Below are positions 36,054 through 45,116 of a DNA stretch of 64,000 nucleotides, piece after piece (the stretch's first letter is position 1; every line of letters begins with the position of its first letter). Location of the stretch: the NCBI RefSeq assembly GCF_002813455.1, contig NZ_PHHE01000001.1:434001-498000 (forward strand), read 5' to 3'. The stretch is from Pseudomonas baetica (GTDB lineage Bacteria > Pseudomonadota > Gammaproteobacteria > Pseudomonadales > Pseudomonadaceae). The notes under the pieces are model-generated. The model did no database searches, was not told the origin of the DNA, and saw only the letters and a list, made by a program, of their open reading frames with translations. Both the position numbers and the translations under genes were made by a program.

Positions 36054-36488
36054 ATGCCGTTAACCGATCAACACCGCTTTGGCATGCAACTGGCCCAGAT
36101 GTCTCGCGGCTGGCGTGCCGAGCTGGACCGGCGTCTGGCCGGTCTGGGCTTGTCCCAGGCGCGCTGGCTGGTGCTGCTGCATCTGGCGCGTTTCGAGGAA
36201 GCACCGACCCAACGTGAGCTGGCGCAAAGCGTCGGTGTCGAAGGCCCAACCCTGGCACGCTTGCTCGATAGTCTGGAAGGCCAGGGTCTGGTGCAACGCC
36301 AGTCCGTGATGGAAGACCGCCGGGCGAAAAAAATTGTCCTCTGCGCTCCGGCTCTGCCGCTGATCGAACAAATCGAAACCATTGCCACACAACTGCGTCA
36401 CGAATTGTTCGAAGGCGTCGATGAGGCGGATTTGAAAGTGTGCATGCGCGTTCACGGGCACATTCTGACCAATCTGGAAAGATCTTGA
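36054..36488 (+). CDS. MarR-family transcriptional regulator
   Basis: 144 residues. The winged helix is visible: PTQRELAQSVGVEGPTLARLLDSLEGQGLV then RQSVMEDRRAKKIVL, the wing of the MarR family (SlyA-like pattern). The N-terminus FGMQLAQMSRGWRAELDRRL forms the dimer helix. No efflux or catabolic gene is next to it; the following gene is a FimV-like protein, so its targets cannot be inferred. Confidence 0.9.
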   Translation: MPLTDQHRFGMQLAQMSRGWRAELDRRLAGLGLSQARWLVLLHLARFEEAPTQRELAQSVGVEGPTLARLLDSLEGQGLVQRQSVMEDRRAKKIVLCAPALPLIEQIETIATQLRHELFEGVDEADLKVCMRVHGHILTNLERS

Positions 36489-36616
36489 GGCACAACCACG
36501 TGCCGGTTTTTTGAGAGATCGCGCTGAGCAGACTATAAGAACTACTGGGCAATATCGTGTTCGTACCGGATGTGCGAACCGCATAGAAGTCGGTTTTGCT
36601 TATTTAAGGGATGCTC

Positions 36617-38398
36617 ATGCTTGCAAGTTGGCACGTGGTACTGCGCGTTTGCGCCAAAGGGTTGTTGGTTGCTGGCGCAGTTGGCTATTCAACCTTGTCG
36701 CTGGCCCTGGGGCTGGGTGAGATCACGGTTCACTCAGCCCTCAATCAGCCGCTCAAGGCCGACATCGCACTGGTCGATGTCGGCGGTCTGACGCAGAACG
36801 ATCTCTCGGTGAGCCTGGCCACAGCGGACGAATTCGGCAGTGCCGGGGTCGAGCGGGTGTTCTTTCTCAACGACCTCACGTTCACGCCGATCCTGCATGG
36901 CAATCGCCAGATGATCCGGGTGACCTCCAGCAAACCGGTCAACGAACCCTTTCTGAATTTCCTCGTACAGCTCAATCAGCCCAATGGCCGCTTGCTGCGT
37001 GAGTTCACGGTGCTGATCGATCCGCCGGGTTCGCCCGGTATCGTTCCGGCCACCGATGAGCCGGATCCGCGCGCGCAGTCCTCGGCGTTCCCTACTGTCG
37101 AACCGATGACCGCGCCGCCACAGGCCGCTCAAGGCAAGCGTGACACGCCGGCCCCGCCACCATCAGCAACGCCGCCCGCCAACGATGCGCTCGCCGAGCA
37201 ACTGGCCGCCAGCGTATTGCAGAACCAGCAGTTGCAAAAAAACCTCGACGAACTGAACGCGAAATTGCGGGCGCAGGATGTGCAGATTGTCGCTGGCAAG
37301 AAGCAGGTCAGTGACCTGCAAACCCGCTTGGCCGAACTGCAAAAGGCACCGCCTGCTCCGGCAGTGACTGCGGCGCCTGCGCCGGTTGTTGCACCGACTG
37401 AAGCCACAGATGAAGGTTTGAACTGGCCGCTGCTCGGGGGGCTTCTGCTGTTGCTGGGGGCATTGGCTGCGCTGTTCCTTTATCGCCGCCGGCAACAACA
37501 GAAACCGGGTGACGCGCCGCTGCCGATTGTGCCGCTGCACGATGAAGCCGACGTGGAAGAGGCCGAACCTGCCGAACACGTCAGAAGTCATGCCGCGACC
37601 GAGCATCGCGAGGAACCGGCCGCAGGCGATGTTCTGGAAGCGGTGGGGATCTATCTGGCCTATGGGCGACTCGGTGAAGCGGCCGGGTTGTTGCGTGATG
37701 CATTGCACAAGGAGCCGGAGCGCATCGATCTCGGTCTGCAATTGCTCGACGTGTTGGGGCGTCAGGGTGATAGCGCAGCGTTCGAGCAGCAGGAAAGTCA
37801 TCTGCGAGCGCTGGGTGTGGAGGCGCAATCCTTGGAGGACATACGCGCCCGGCATCCGAAACTGGTGACTGCTGCATCGCGGGTGGCAGCCGCGCCACTG
37901 GTCGCCAACGCCGCGCCGGTGATTGCCGTTGCCCAAGAGCCTGCGGCAACCGAGGACGAGTTCGAGTTGAATCTGGAAGCGTTGTCGATGGATTCCAGTT
38001 GGGATCTGGAGGACAGCCGTTCGGCGTCGGTTCAGCCATCCGCCGAAACTTCTGCTCTCGGCTCCAGCCTGCAAGTGTTGCCTCAGGATTTTGAGTTGCC
38101 GGTAGCCGCCGCCATTGAAGACGCGGAGCTTGAGTGGATCCCGGAGCCGGAGGCGCAGCCGCTGGACGATGACTTCCTTGAAGCATTTTCCGATCCGCAG
38201 CCGTCGCTGGCGCTGGAGCCCTTGAATTTACAGATGTCAGTGCCAGACGAGGCGGGGGCGGGGAAGCTCGAACAGGCCCAGACGTGCATCGATGATGGCG
38301 ACATCGACAGCGCGATTGCGCTGCTCAATGAATTGCTCAAGGAAGGCGATGAGCCCTTGAAGCAAACCGCCCGAACCCTTCTGGCAGGCATCCGCTGA
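36617..38398 (+). CDS. FimV-like inner-membrane/peptidoglycan-linked protein
   Basis: 593 residues from ATG 36617, which has AAGGG six bases upstream; ATG 36611 has no room for one. A signal peptide is followed by the FimV N-terminal domain (GEITVHSALNQPLKADIALVD). Then come a Pro/Ala-rich stretch, a coiled coil (about 185-240), a membrane segment at about 270-290 followed by YRRRQQQ, an acidic region, and the C-terminal FimV motif (LEQAQTCIDDGDIDSAIALL). No LysM is seen, and it is shorter than FimV of P. aeruginosa. A role in polar organisation is an inference. Confidence 0.8.
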   Translation: MLASWHVVLRVCAKGLLVAGAVGYSTLSLALGLGEITVHSALNQPLKADIALVDVGGLTQNDLSVSLATADEFGSAGVERVFFLNDLTFTPILHGNRQMIRVTSSKPVNEPFLNFLVQLNQPNGRLLREFTVLIDPPGSPGIVPATDEPDPRAQSSAFPTVEPMTAPPQAAQGKRDTPAPPPSATPPANDALAEQLAASVLQNQQLQKNLDELNAKLRAQDVQIVAGKKQVSDLQTRLAELQKAPPAPAVTAAPAPVVAPTEATDEGLNWPLLGGLLLLLGALAALFLYRRRQQQKPGDAPLPIVPLHDEADVEEAEPAEHVRSHAATEHREEPAAGDVLEAVGIYLAYGRLGEAAGLLRDALHKEPERIDLGLQLLDVLGRQGDSAAFEQQESHLRALGVEAQSLEDIRARHPKLVTAASRVAAAPLVANAAPVIAVAQEPAATEDEFELNLEALSMDSSWDLEDSRSASVQPSAETSALGSSLQVLPQDFELPVAAAIEDAELEWIPEPEAQPLDDDFLEAFSDPQPSLALEPLNLQMSVPDEAGAGKLEQAQTCIDDGDIDSAIALLNELLKEGDEPLKQTARTLLAGIR

Positions 38399-38438
38399 AT
38401 TGAGTGTCAGGTGTTGTTGGGCTTGACTGTCCTGCCGC

Positions 38439-38507
38439 CTTCGCGAGCAGGCTCGCTCCCACAGGGGAACGCTATCCAACTGTGGGAGCGAGCCTGCTCG
38501 CGAAGGC
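38439..38507. repeat. REP pair
   Basis: TTCGCGAGCAGGCTCGCTCC then GTGGGAGCGAGCCTGCTCGC with a 20-base centre, between convergent genes. Confidence 0.9.
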
Positions 38508-38540
38508 GAATCATCAGGCGCCATCAATCCCGGGCAGTGC

Positions 38541-40730
38541 TCAAAACGTCTGCCCCAGATTCAAATACACCGCCTGTTCATTCGCATCATTCAAGCCATA
38601 ACTGAAATTCAACGGCCCCAACGGCGTATCGAAGCCGATAAATACACTCGCCGCATTGATGTAGCCACTGTCGAATTCATTGTCGTTGTTCCACGCCCGG
38701 CCACGCTCCAGCGACGCACCGGCGTACAACGGGAAGTCCAGCGGCAGATACGAACGCGGCGTCAGGCGGCGGTAATACACCGCCCGCATCAAGCTGACGT
38801 TCTGCCCGGAAATGGCATCTTCGCGAAAGCCCGACAACTGCCGTGCGCCACCGAGCAGGAAGCTCGACGTCACCACGTTGGTGTCATCGAGCGTACGGCC
38901 ATAGCGCCCGCCCAGAATCAATGTGTCCGGGCCGTGGCTCATGGCCTTGTCGAGCTTGAATTCCCACTGCCGGTAACGCGTGTCCGAGCCCAGGCTCGGT
39001 TCGAATTGCAGGAACGTCAGACTGACGTCCTTGCCTTCGTGGGGGTAGTAAACGTTGTCCAGCGAATCGTAGGAATACTTCAGCGAGTAGAAGCCTTCAT
39101 TGAAGTTTTCGCTGGGCAGATCCTGATCGCCAATACGCACATCGGCCTTGCCCCAGGCCTCGCCGACACCGAACCGCACTTCACCGTTGTTGCCAATCTG
39201 CCGCCCAACGTTCAGGGCCATGCCGTAACGCTCGACGCGGTATTGCGCGACCGGATCGTTGTCGAGCACCGCGTCGACGTTCTGCGCCTCGAACACCACC
39301 GAGGGCGCGATGAAATAGCGCGAACCGACGTCCAGTGGCTGATAGAACTCGCTGTACAGCTCCTGTTTGTCGCCGAGTTGCACACGGGTCAGCCATTCCG
39401 CACCGAGGCGGTTGATGCCGTTGACTCGGTAACTGGCGCCGAGGTTGAAGGCGCTGTCGCCGCGCATGTCGTCCGACAGGTTCAGACCGACCCTCAAGTA
39501 ATCGGTGCCACTGCGCTTGCCTCGGGCATTGATCACCAGGGTGTGATCCTGGCCCTTGTGGACCACGCGATATTGCACCTGCTCGAAATAGTCCAGGCCG
39601 TACAAAGTGCCCATGTCCGAATGCAATCGGCCCAGGTCCAGCGGCTCGCCGATGGGTTGGCGGATGTAGTAGCGGATCACGTCGTCATCGACTTTCGAGT
39701 CGTTCTCGACCCTGATCGCGGTAATGATCGGCGTGCGCTGGCCCGGCGCGCGGGCGGCGTTGAGCTCGGCATTCTGCGATTCGCTGGGCTTGAGCCCGGC
39801 GAGGCGCGCGTCGAGGGTTTTCGTGGCGCGGTAACCGGCGTCGATCATCTCCTGGGCGCGGCCGAAATCAGTGACGCCGAAACTCGCCAGCGCCGGTTGG
39901 ATCAGCACGTCTGTCGATTTCAGCGCGGCCAGTTGTTCTTCGGAGTTGCGTCGGGTCATCAGGGTGATCGACTGGTTCAGCACATCGACCACGGTGGTCA
40001 GTTGTTTGCGATTGCGCAGCGGCGTGCCGATGTCGACCACAATGGCGATGTCGACGCCCATTTGCCGCGCGACATCGAGCGGGATGTTGTCGGTCATGCC
40101 GCCGTCCACCAGCAGCCGCCCGTCGAGTTCGACCGGAGCGAACACCGCCGGGATCGACATGCTGGCGCGGATCACTTGAGGCAGGTGGCCTTTGCGAAAC
40201 ACCACTTTTTCGCCGTTGGCGATGTCGGTGGCCACGGCGCGGAACGGGATCGGCAGTTTGTCGAAATCGCGGGTATCGCTGGTGTGGGCCAGCAGGCTTT
40301 CCAGCAGCAGCGCCAGATTTTGCCCCTGAATCACCCCCAGCGGCAGGCCGAGGCTGCCGTCGTCGCGAAAGCTCAGTTTCTGTTTCACCAAGAAATCGCG
40401 GTCATCCTGTTTGCGCCGAAACGGCACGTCTTCCCGGGGTGGCGCATCGGACAGCGCCTGTTGCCAGTCGATGCTCAGAGCGAGCTTTTCCAGTTCGTCG
40501 ATCTTGTAGCCCGAGGCATACAGACCGCCAACCACCGCGCCCATGCTGGTACCGGCAATCGCGTCGATCTTGATGCCTTGCTCCTCCAGCGCCTTGAGCA
40601 CGCCGATGTGGGCCAACCCGCGCGCGGCGCCGCCGGACAGCACGAGGCCGACTTTCGGTCGCGGCGCTTCGCTGGCGAAGGCGAACAGAGGAAGAAAACC
40701 AAGCAGCAGGCAGAACAGCAAACGGCGCAT
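38541..40730 (-). CDS. plpD: Patatin-like phospholipase with POTRA and beta-barrel (PlpD type)
   Basis: 729 residues. A signal peptide ends LFAFAS-EA. The patatin domain (about 25-220) has GGAARGLAHIGVL (oxyanion), nucleophile Ser62 in GTSMGAVVGG and Asp209 in DGGMTDN. A POTRA-like domain (about 330-410; VIRYYIRQPIGEPLDLGRL) leads to a 16-strand Omp85-type barrel that ends YLNLGQTF with terminal Phe. This is the type Vd autotransporter plan of PlpD, an exported phospholipase A1. The symbol is by similarity. Confidence 0.88.
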   Translation of the reverse strand: MRRLLFCLLLGFLPLFAFASEAPRPKVGLVLSGGAARGLAHIGVLKALEEQGIKIDAIAGTSMGAVVGGLYASGYKIDELEKLALSIDWQQALSDAPPREDVPFRRKQDDRDFLVKQKLSFRDDGSLGLPLGVIQGQNLALLLESLLAHTSDTRDFDKLPIPFRAVATDIANGEKVVFRKGHLPQVIRASMSIPAVFAPVELDGRLLVDGGMTDNIPLDVARQMGVDIAIVVDIGTPLRNRKQLTTVVDVLNQSITLMTRRNSEEQLAALKSTDVLIQPALASFGVTDFGRAQEMIDAGYRATKTLDARLAGLKPSESQNAELNAARAPGQRTPIITAIRVENDSKVDDDVIRYYIRQPIGEPLDLGRLHSDMGTLYGLDYFEQVQYRVVHKGQDHTLVINARGKRSGTDYLRVGLNLSDDMRGDSAFNLGASYRVNGINRLGAEWLTRVQLGDKQELYSEFYQPLDVGSRYFIAPSVVFEAQNVDAVLDNDPVAQYRVERYGMALNVGRQIGNNGEVRFGVGEAWGKADVRIGDQDLPSENFNEGFYSLKYSYDSLDNVYYPHEGKDVSLTFLQFEPSLGSDTRYRQWEFKLDKAMSHGPDTLILGGRYGRTLDDTNVVTSSFLLGGARQLSGFREDAISGQNVSLMRAVYYRRLTPRSYLPLDFPLYAGASLERGRAWNNDNEFDSGYINAASVFIGFDTPLGPLNFSYGLNDANEQAVYLNLGQTF

Positions 40731-40801
40731 TGTGAGTCTCGGGGCAAGCAGTAAAGCCGGCTATTATAGCGGCGCCCTCTGTCTCAGGAGTTTCAGCGAA
40801 C

Positions 40802-41089
40802 ATGACTGTCGCAAAAGCAGAAGTTGTCATCACGTATTGCACTCAATGCCAGTGGCTGCTGCGCGCGGCGTGGCTGGCGCAGGAACTGCTCAGCACCTTT
40901 GACGATGATCTGGGCAAAGTGTCATTGGTGCCGGGTACCGGCGGAGTTTTCCACATTACGTGCGATGACGTGCAGATCTGGGAGCGCAAGGCCGATGGCG
41001 GTTTTCCCGAAGCCAAGGTGCTGAAGCAGCGAGTGCGCGATCAGATCGATCCTGACCGCGACCTCGGCCACAACGACCGTACTCAGTGA
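40802..41089 (+). CDS. Rdx/SelW-family protein
   Basis: 95 residues of the SelT/SelW/SelH superfamily. The redox motif CTQCQW (Cys13, Cys16) is followed by WLLRAAWLAQELLSTFDDDLGKVSLVPGTGG and the family ending DQIDPDRDLGHNDR. Both positions are Cys and no selenocysteine is used. Function is presumed thioredoxin-like redox. It is divergent from plpD and overlaps the 3' end of the EamA gene by 7 bases, convergently. Confidence 0.9.
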   Translation: MTVAKAEVVITYCTQCQWLLRAAWLAQELLSTFDDDLGKVSLVPGTGGVFHITCDDVQIWERKADGGFPEAKVLKQRVRDQIDPDRDLGHNDRTQ

Positions 41090-41976
41090 GAGGTTGCTTC
41101 GGCGGCGACGGTTTTTTTGTCGGCATGGCCGGACATCCGCGCTGACACCGCGATGGCGACGATGATCAGCGCGCCGCCGAGCAGCATGCGCAGCGTCGGG
41201 TTCTCATTGAACAGCAGCCACGCGATGGTGATGCCGTAGACCGGCTCCATGGCGAACACCACTGCGGCGGTGCGCGCCTTGATCACCGCCAGGCTGGCGA
41301 CAAACAGACTGTGGGCGACGCCGGTGCAGAACACCCCAAGCAGGGCGATCCATAGCCAGTCGAGTGCGCGCACTTCGCTCAGTTGCGGCGCCGCCACCGG
41401 CAGCAGACACAGCGCCACCACCACGTTTTGACACAACGCCGCCTGCACCGCCGGGACACGCCCGGAGCTGGCGCGGTTGGTCAGCGACAGCAGGGAAAAC
41501 AACAGCCCGGACAGTACCGCCCAAAGCAGACCGACCGTCGCGCCGCTGGCCAGATCGAACGCCGGGGTCACCAGCACCAGACCGACACTGACTAAAACCA
41601 CCAGCACGATTTCATTGGCGCGGATACGCTCGCGGAAGATCAGCCCTTCGAGAATCACCGTAAAGGCCGGAAAACTGGCAAAGCCCAATGTCGCGATGGC
41701 GACGCCGGCAACCTTCACCGCAATGAAAAAACTCACCCAGTGCCCGGCCAGCAGCACGCCACTGAGGGCCAGGCGCCGCCAGTCCACGGCTTGCAGTTTC
41801 TGCCAGCCGTTCTGGCTGGCGAAACGGGCAAAAAATGCCAGAGCGAGTACGGCGAAGGCGGCACGGCCGAAGACGATCACGGCGGGGGAGGCGGCGGCGA
41901 GTTTGCCGAACACACCGGTCAGGCCGAACATCAGAGCGCCGATATGCAGGGCGCCGAGGGCGGTACGCGGGGTCAT
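41083..41976 (-). CDS. EamA/DMT-family transporter
   Basis: 297 residues from ATG 41976 (AAGGA 6 bases upstream), chosen over the frame start at 41997. Ten hydrophobic helices in two EamA halves; the second ends VYGITIAWLLFNENPTLRMLLGGALIIVA. It exports or imports a small metabolite, substrate unknown. An AraC-family gene upstream on the same strand, across an inverted-repeat block, may regulate it. Confidence 0.88.
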   Translation of the reverse strand: MTPRTALGALHIGALMFGLTGVFGKLAAASPAVIVFGRAAFAVLALAFFARFASQNGWQKLQAVDWRRLALSGVLLAGHWVSFFIAVKVAGVAIATLGFASFPAFTVILEGLIFRERIRANEIVLVVLVSVGLVLVTPAFDLASGATVGLLWAVLSGLLFSLLSLTNRASSGRVPAVQAALCQNVVVALCLLPVAAPQLSEVRALDWLWIALLGVFCTGVAHSLFVASLAVIKARTAAVVFAMEPVYGITIAWLLFNENPTLRMLLGGALIIVAIAVSARMSGHADKKTVAAEATSH

Positions 41977-42016
41977 TGCAATCCTTAATCCAGACAAGGT
42001 TTTTTTGATCGATCGT

Positions 42017-42120
42017 TGATCGTTCCCACGCTCTGCGTGGGAACGCCTCCAGGGACGCTCTGCGTCCAGTGACGCGGAGCGTCATGGGCTGCATTCCCAC
42101 GCAGAGCGTGGGAACGATCA
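42017..42120. repeat. Nested inverted repeat (third REP family)
   Basis: GTTCCCACGCTCTGCGTGGG near 42022, then GGGACGCTCTGCGTCC, then TGACGCGGAGCGTCA, then TTCCCACGCAGAGCGTGGGA near 42094. The outer arms (TGATCGTTCCCACG/CGTGGGAACGATCA) make the whole block one large dyad. It is related to 50523-50572. Confidence 0.85.
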
Positions 42121-42165
42121 ATAGGTCCATTGAACCCTGTATCCGCCTACAAGTCTGTCGGCAGA

Positions 42166-42930
42166 CTATCGTCTTTTGTCGTAGGAGCCGCGCCGAAGCT
42201 GGCCGGGCGATGCACCGAACTCACGTAGAACGGCAGCCGAGAAGGCGCTTTGCGAGCTGTAGCCGACCCGACTGGCGATTTCGCCGATGGGCAGCACGGT
42301 CTCGCGCAGCAGAGCGACAGCCTTGTGCAGTCGCCGGCTGCGCATGTAATCCATTGGTGTTTGCCCGCACTCGGCCATGAAACGCGCGTGCAGGCGAGCG
42401 CTGGACAACCCGGCAACCCGCGCCAGATCGGCGACTTGGAGCGGATACGCGGCGTATTGCTCGATGTGCGCATCCAGCGCCGCATAGGGCAGGCGTCGCG
42501 TGGCGAGTTCGACGGGTTGTGCATGATTCAGACTGGCCAGCAGTAACACCGCGCCTTGCTGGGCAATCAATGGATCGCTGACCGGGCTGTTCGCCAGCCA
42601 ACTGACCAGTTGGCTTTGCCCCGAGTCCAGCGACAAGCGAGCAGGGTTGCCGAGCAAGCGCCGGCTGGCCTCGGCATGGTCACCGAGTGACTCCGCGACC
42701 CATTGCCCATCTGGAATATCCAGCACCAGACAGCGACTGCCCTGCGGACTGCCGCAGGCATGATGGGCGCCGGCCGGGACCACCACGAAACTCTGCTGAC
42801 GCACCTGGCTGCCACAGCCCTCGACCTCGAAATCCAGCGCACCGGACAGACCGAACACCAATTGGGCGTGCTCGTGGCTGTGGACGATCAGATCGTGGGT
42901 GTACTGACGCAGGCTGAGGATCGGTCGCAT
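42166..42930 (-). CDS. AraC-family transcriptional regulator
   Basis: 254 residues from ATG 42930 (GGAG about 10 bases upstream). The N-terminal cupin sensor (HSHEHAQLVFGLSGALDFEVEG, VVVPAGAHHAC) is followed by two C-terminal helix-turn-helices (LQVADLARVAGLSSARLHARF and IGEIASRVGYSSQSAFSAAV). It lies upstream of the EamA transporter and divergent from the LpxH-like gene. Ligand unknown. Confidence 0.9.
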   Translation of the reverse strand: MRPILSLRQYTHDLIVHSHEHAQLVFGLSGALDFEVEGCGSQVRQQSFVVVPAGAHHACGSPQGSRCLVLDIPDGQWVAESLGDHAEASRRLLGNPARLSLDSGQSQLVSWLANSPVSDPLIAQQGAVLLLASLNHAQPVELATRRLPYAALDAHIEQYAAYPLQVADLARVAGLSSARLHARFMAECGQTPMDYMRSRRLHKAVALLRETVLPIGEIASRVGYSSQSAFSAAVLREFGASPGQLRRGSYDKRR

Positions 42931-43065
42931 GGCAGGTCGTCTCCGAAGTGATCGCCAGTCTACACCGGCATGCCCGGGATGCGCTGTCACAGGACTGACT
43001 CGAGCCTGTCATGGTCGATTAACCGGACAGGCGCACTCTGGCGAAAACATCGCAGAGGGTTGCCC

Positions 43066-43881
43066 ATGACCAGCGCCGAGCTCGCCAGACCCAGCCGCAA
43101 ACAACGCGTGCGCACCTTGTGGATCTCTGACGTGCATCTGGGCACACGGGACTGCCAGGCCGAACACCTGTCGCAGTTTCTCAAGGGCTACCATGCCGAC
43201 AAGATTTACCTGGTTGGCGACATCATCGACGGCTGGAAACTGCGCGGCGGCATGTATTGGCCGCAGGCGCACACCAACGTGATTCGCCGTTTGTTGACCA
43301 TGAGCAAACGCGGCACCGAAGTGATCTACGTCACCGGCAACCACGATGAATTCCTGCGTCGTTATTCGAAGCTGATCCTGGGCAATATTCAGTTGGTCGA
43401 CGAGGCGGTGCATGTCACGGCAGACGGTCGGCATTTGCTGGTGATTCACGGCGACCAGTTTGATGTGATCACCCGCTATCACCGTTGGCTGGCGTTCCTG
43501 GGTGATTCGGCCTACGAGTTCACTCTGACGCTCAACCGCTGGCTCAATCACTGGCGCGCCCGCTATGGCTACGGTTACTGGTCGCTGTCGGCGTATCTGA
43601 AGCACAAGGTGAAGACGGCGGTGAGTTTTATCAGCGACTTCGAAGAAGCCATTGCCCATGAATGTGTGAAGCGTGAGCTGCATGGCGTGGTCTGCGGGCA
43701 CATTCACCATGCCGAGATCCGTAAGGTCGGCGAGGTGGATTACTTCAATTGCGGCGATTGGGTGGAGTCGTGCACGGCGCTGATCGAACACTGGGACGGC
43801 ACGATCGAGTTGTATCGCCTGGCGGATGCGCAGGCGCGTGAGGCGCAGCTCAAGGCGGCCAAGGTTGCCGAACTCGCCTGA
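43066..43881 (+). CDS. LpxH-like calcineurin-type metallophosphoesterase
   Basis: 271 residues from ATG 43066 (GAGGG 6 bases upstream). Metal motifs in order: SDVHLG (Asp22, His24), GDIIDGW (Asp52), GNHDEF (Asn92, His93), HGDQFD, and CGHIHHAE. This is the UDP-2,3-diacylglucosamine hydrolase-like family. True LpxH lies elsewhere in pseudomonads, so this is probably a paralogue, maybe acting on another lipid or nucleotide phosphate. Confidence 0.85.
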   Translation: MTSAELARPSRKQRVRTLWISDVHLGTRDCQAEHLSQFLKGYHADKIYLVGDIIDGWKLRGGMYWPQAHTNVIRRLLTMSKRGTEVIYVTGNHDEFLRRYSKLILGNIQLVDEAVHVTADGRHLLVIHGDQFDVITRYHRWLAFLGDSAYEFTLTLNRWLNHWRARYGYGYWSLSAYLKHKVKTAVSFISDFEEAIAHECVKRELHGVVCGHIHHAEIRKVGEVDYFNCGDWVESCTALIEHWDGTIELYRLADAQAREAQLKAAKVAELA

Positions 43882-43900
43882 GTTCACAGGGTAGTGACCC

Positions 43901-43994
43901 CTTGTGGGAGGGGGGCTTGCTCCCGAAGGCGGTGGATCAGACACAAATTATGTAGCCTGACACACCACTTCGGGAGCAAGCCCCCCTCCCACAA
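43901..43994. repeat. REP pair, variant core
   Basis: GTGGGAGGGGGGCTTGCTCC and its inverse GGAGCAAGCCCCCCTCCCAC. The core differs from the common one at GGGG for AGCG and CCC for CGC, with compensating changes in both arms. Confidence 0.88.
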
Positions 43995-44023
43995 GGATTA
44001 CCACAGTTTAAGCGGTGGAGTTC

Positions 44024-44614
44024 TCAGGCCGGGCTGTGTTCTTCCATCGCGGCCTTGTAAATCGAGTGCTTCGGTTGCGCAAACAACCTTTCCATCATTG
44101 GCTCAAAGAAGCTTAACGGCAGCGTGTCATAGTCAGGATCAAACGCCGCTGCATCGTACTTGGCGCAAAACTCGGCAGTTGCCTGAAACTGCGGGTGTTC
44201 CTTGAACTGCTCGCGCAAGTGCCGATCCATGCCCAGGTGATGGAAGAAGTAATAGCCCTGGAAGATCCCGTGCTTTTCCACCATCCACAGGTTTTCGGCG
44301 CTGACGAACGGCTTGAGAATCGCTGCGGCAATGTCCGGATGGTTGTACGAGCCGAGGGTGTCACCGATGTCGTGCAATAACGCGCAGACCACGTATTCCT
44401 CGTCACGTCCGTCACGAAAAGCACGGGTCGCGGTTTGCAGGGAGTGGGTCAGGCGATCTACCGGGAAGCCGCCGAAATCACCTTCGAGCAATTTCAGGTG
44501 GGTCATGATCCGCGACGGTAACTGTTTGGCATAGGCACTGAAGTCGGCGGCGATGATCGCCCAGTCTTCCTCAGTGCCATCCTTCATGTGGGTGAAACGG
44601 GTAGTGGCGTTCAT
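44024..44614 (-). CDS. HD-domain metalloprotein
   Basis: 196 residues from ATG 44614 (GAGGA 8 bases upstream); the frame extends to a TTG at 44620. HD ligands: His57 (DRLTHSLQTAT), His81-Asp82 (LLHDIGDTLG), then His115 and His125/126. The layout resembles the HD diiron oxygenases (PhnZ/myo-inositol oxygenase group) as much as phosphohydrolases, so the reaction is open. It lies 26 bases downstream of an Mpo1-like gene on the same strand. Confidence 0.75.
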   Translation of the reverse strand: MNATTRFTHMKDGTEEDWAIIAADFSAYAKQLPSRIMTHLKLLEGDFGGFPVDRLTHSLQTATRAFRDGRDEEYVVCALLHDIGDTLGSYNHPDIAAAILKPFVSAENLWMVEKHGIFQGYYFFHHLGMDRHLREQFKEHPQFQATAEFCAKYDAAAFDPDYDTLPLSFFEPMMERLFAQPKHSIYKAAMEEHSPA

Positions 44615-44640
44615 CTGCAATCCTCACTGTTTCTTGTTTT

Positions 44641-44952
44641 TCAGAACGCCACGCGACCCAGAATCATGTCGCGGTACATGACGAAATCGCCAAGCAGGCT
44701 GTACAGCGGATGCTGGAAAGTCGCCGGTCGATTCTTTTCAAAGAAGAAATGCCCGGCCCAGGCGAAGCTGTAACCGGCCAGCGGCAGGGCCAGCAACAGC
44801 AGCCACGCGCCTTTGGCGATGGTCATGGCGAGAATAAAAATCACCAGTGTGGTGCCGATGAAATGCAGGCGCCGGCAGGTACTGTTGCTGTGTTCGCTGA
44901 GGTAATACGGGTAGAACTCGGCGAAGCTGTTGAAATGTTTGATGTTTTCCAC
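44641..44952 (-). CDS. Mpo1/DUF962-family membrane protein
   Basis: 103 residues from GTG 44952 (MENIKHFNSFAEFYPYYL); the open frame runs to 45033 but earlier residues do not look conserved. Core NSTCRRLHFIGTTLVIFI then a helix pair and AWAGHFFFEKNRPATFQHPLYS contain the family His residues (HxxG; GHxxxE; H). In yeast Mpo1 is an Fe(II) dioxygenase that shortens 2-hydroxy fatty acids. It probably forms an operon with the HD gene. Confidence 0.8.
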   Translation of the reverse strand: MENIKHFNSFAEFYPYYLSEHSNSTCRRLHFIGTTLVIFILAMTIAKGAWLLLLALPLAGYSFAWAGHFFFEKNRPATFQHPLYSLLGDFVMYRDMILGRVAF

Positions 44953-45116
44953 GACCGCTATCTCTGTGGTTATTGTTCTGGCGACGAGTTGTTCTGCGGG
45001 TAGCTTATTTGAGTCTAGAGTGATCAGTAGCATCAGCCAGTGACAATGGGCGCCACTTTAGTATCCTTCGCAAATCAGGCCGTAGCATGCGGCCCCTCAT
45101 GTAAAAGAAAAACACC

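Noticed and set aside
38934..40754. 606-codon plus-strand frame over the PlpD-like gene
   Set aside because: Shadow of a gene with signal peptide, catalytic dyad and barrel; no domain in this frame.
40802..41089. Selenocysteine use in the SelW-family gene
   Set aside because: The redox motif is CTQC with both positions encoded as cysteine; no in-frame TGA is present.
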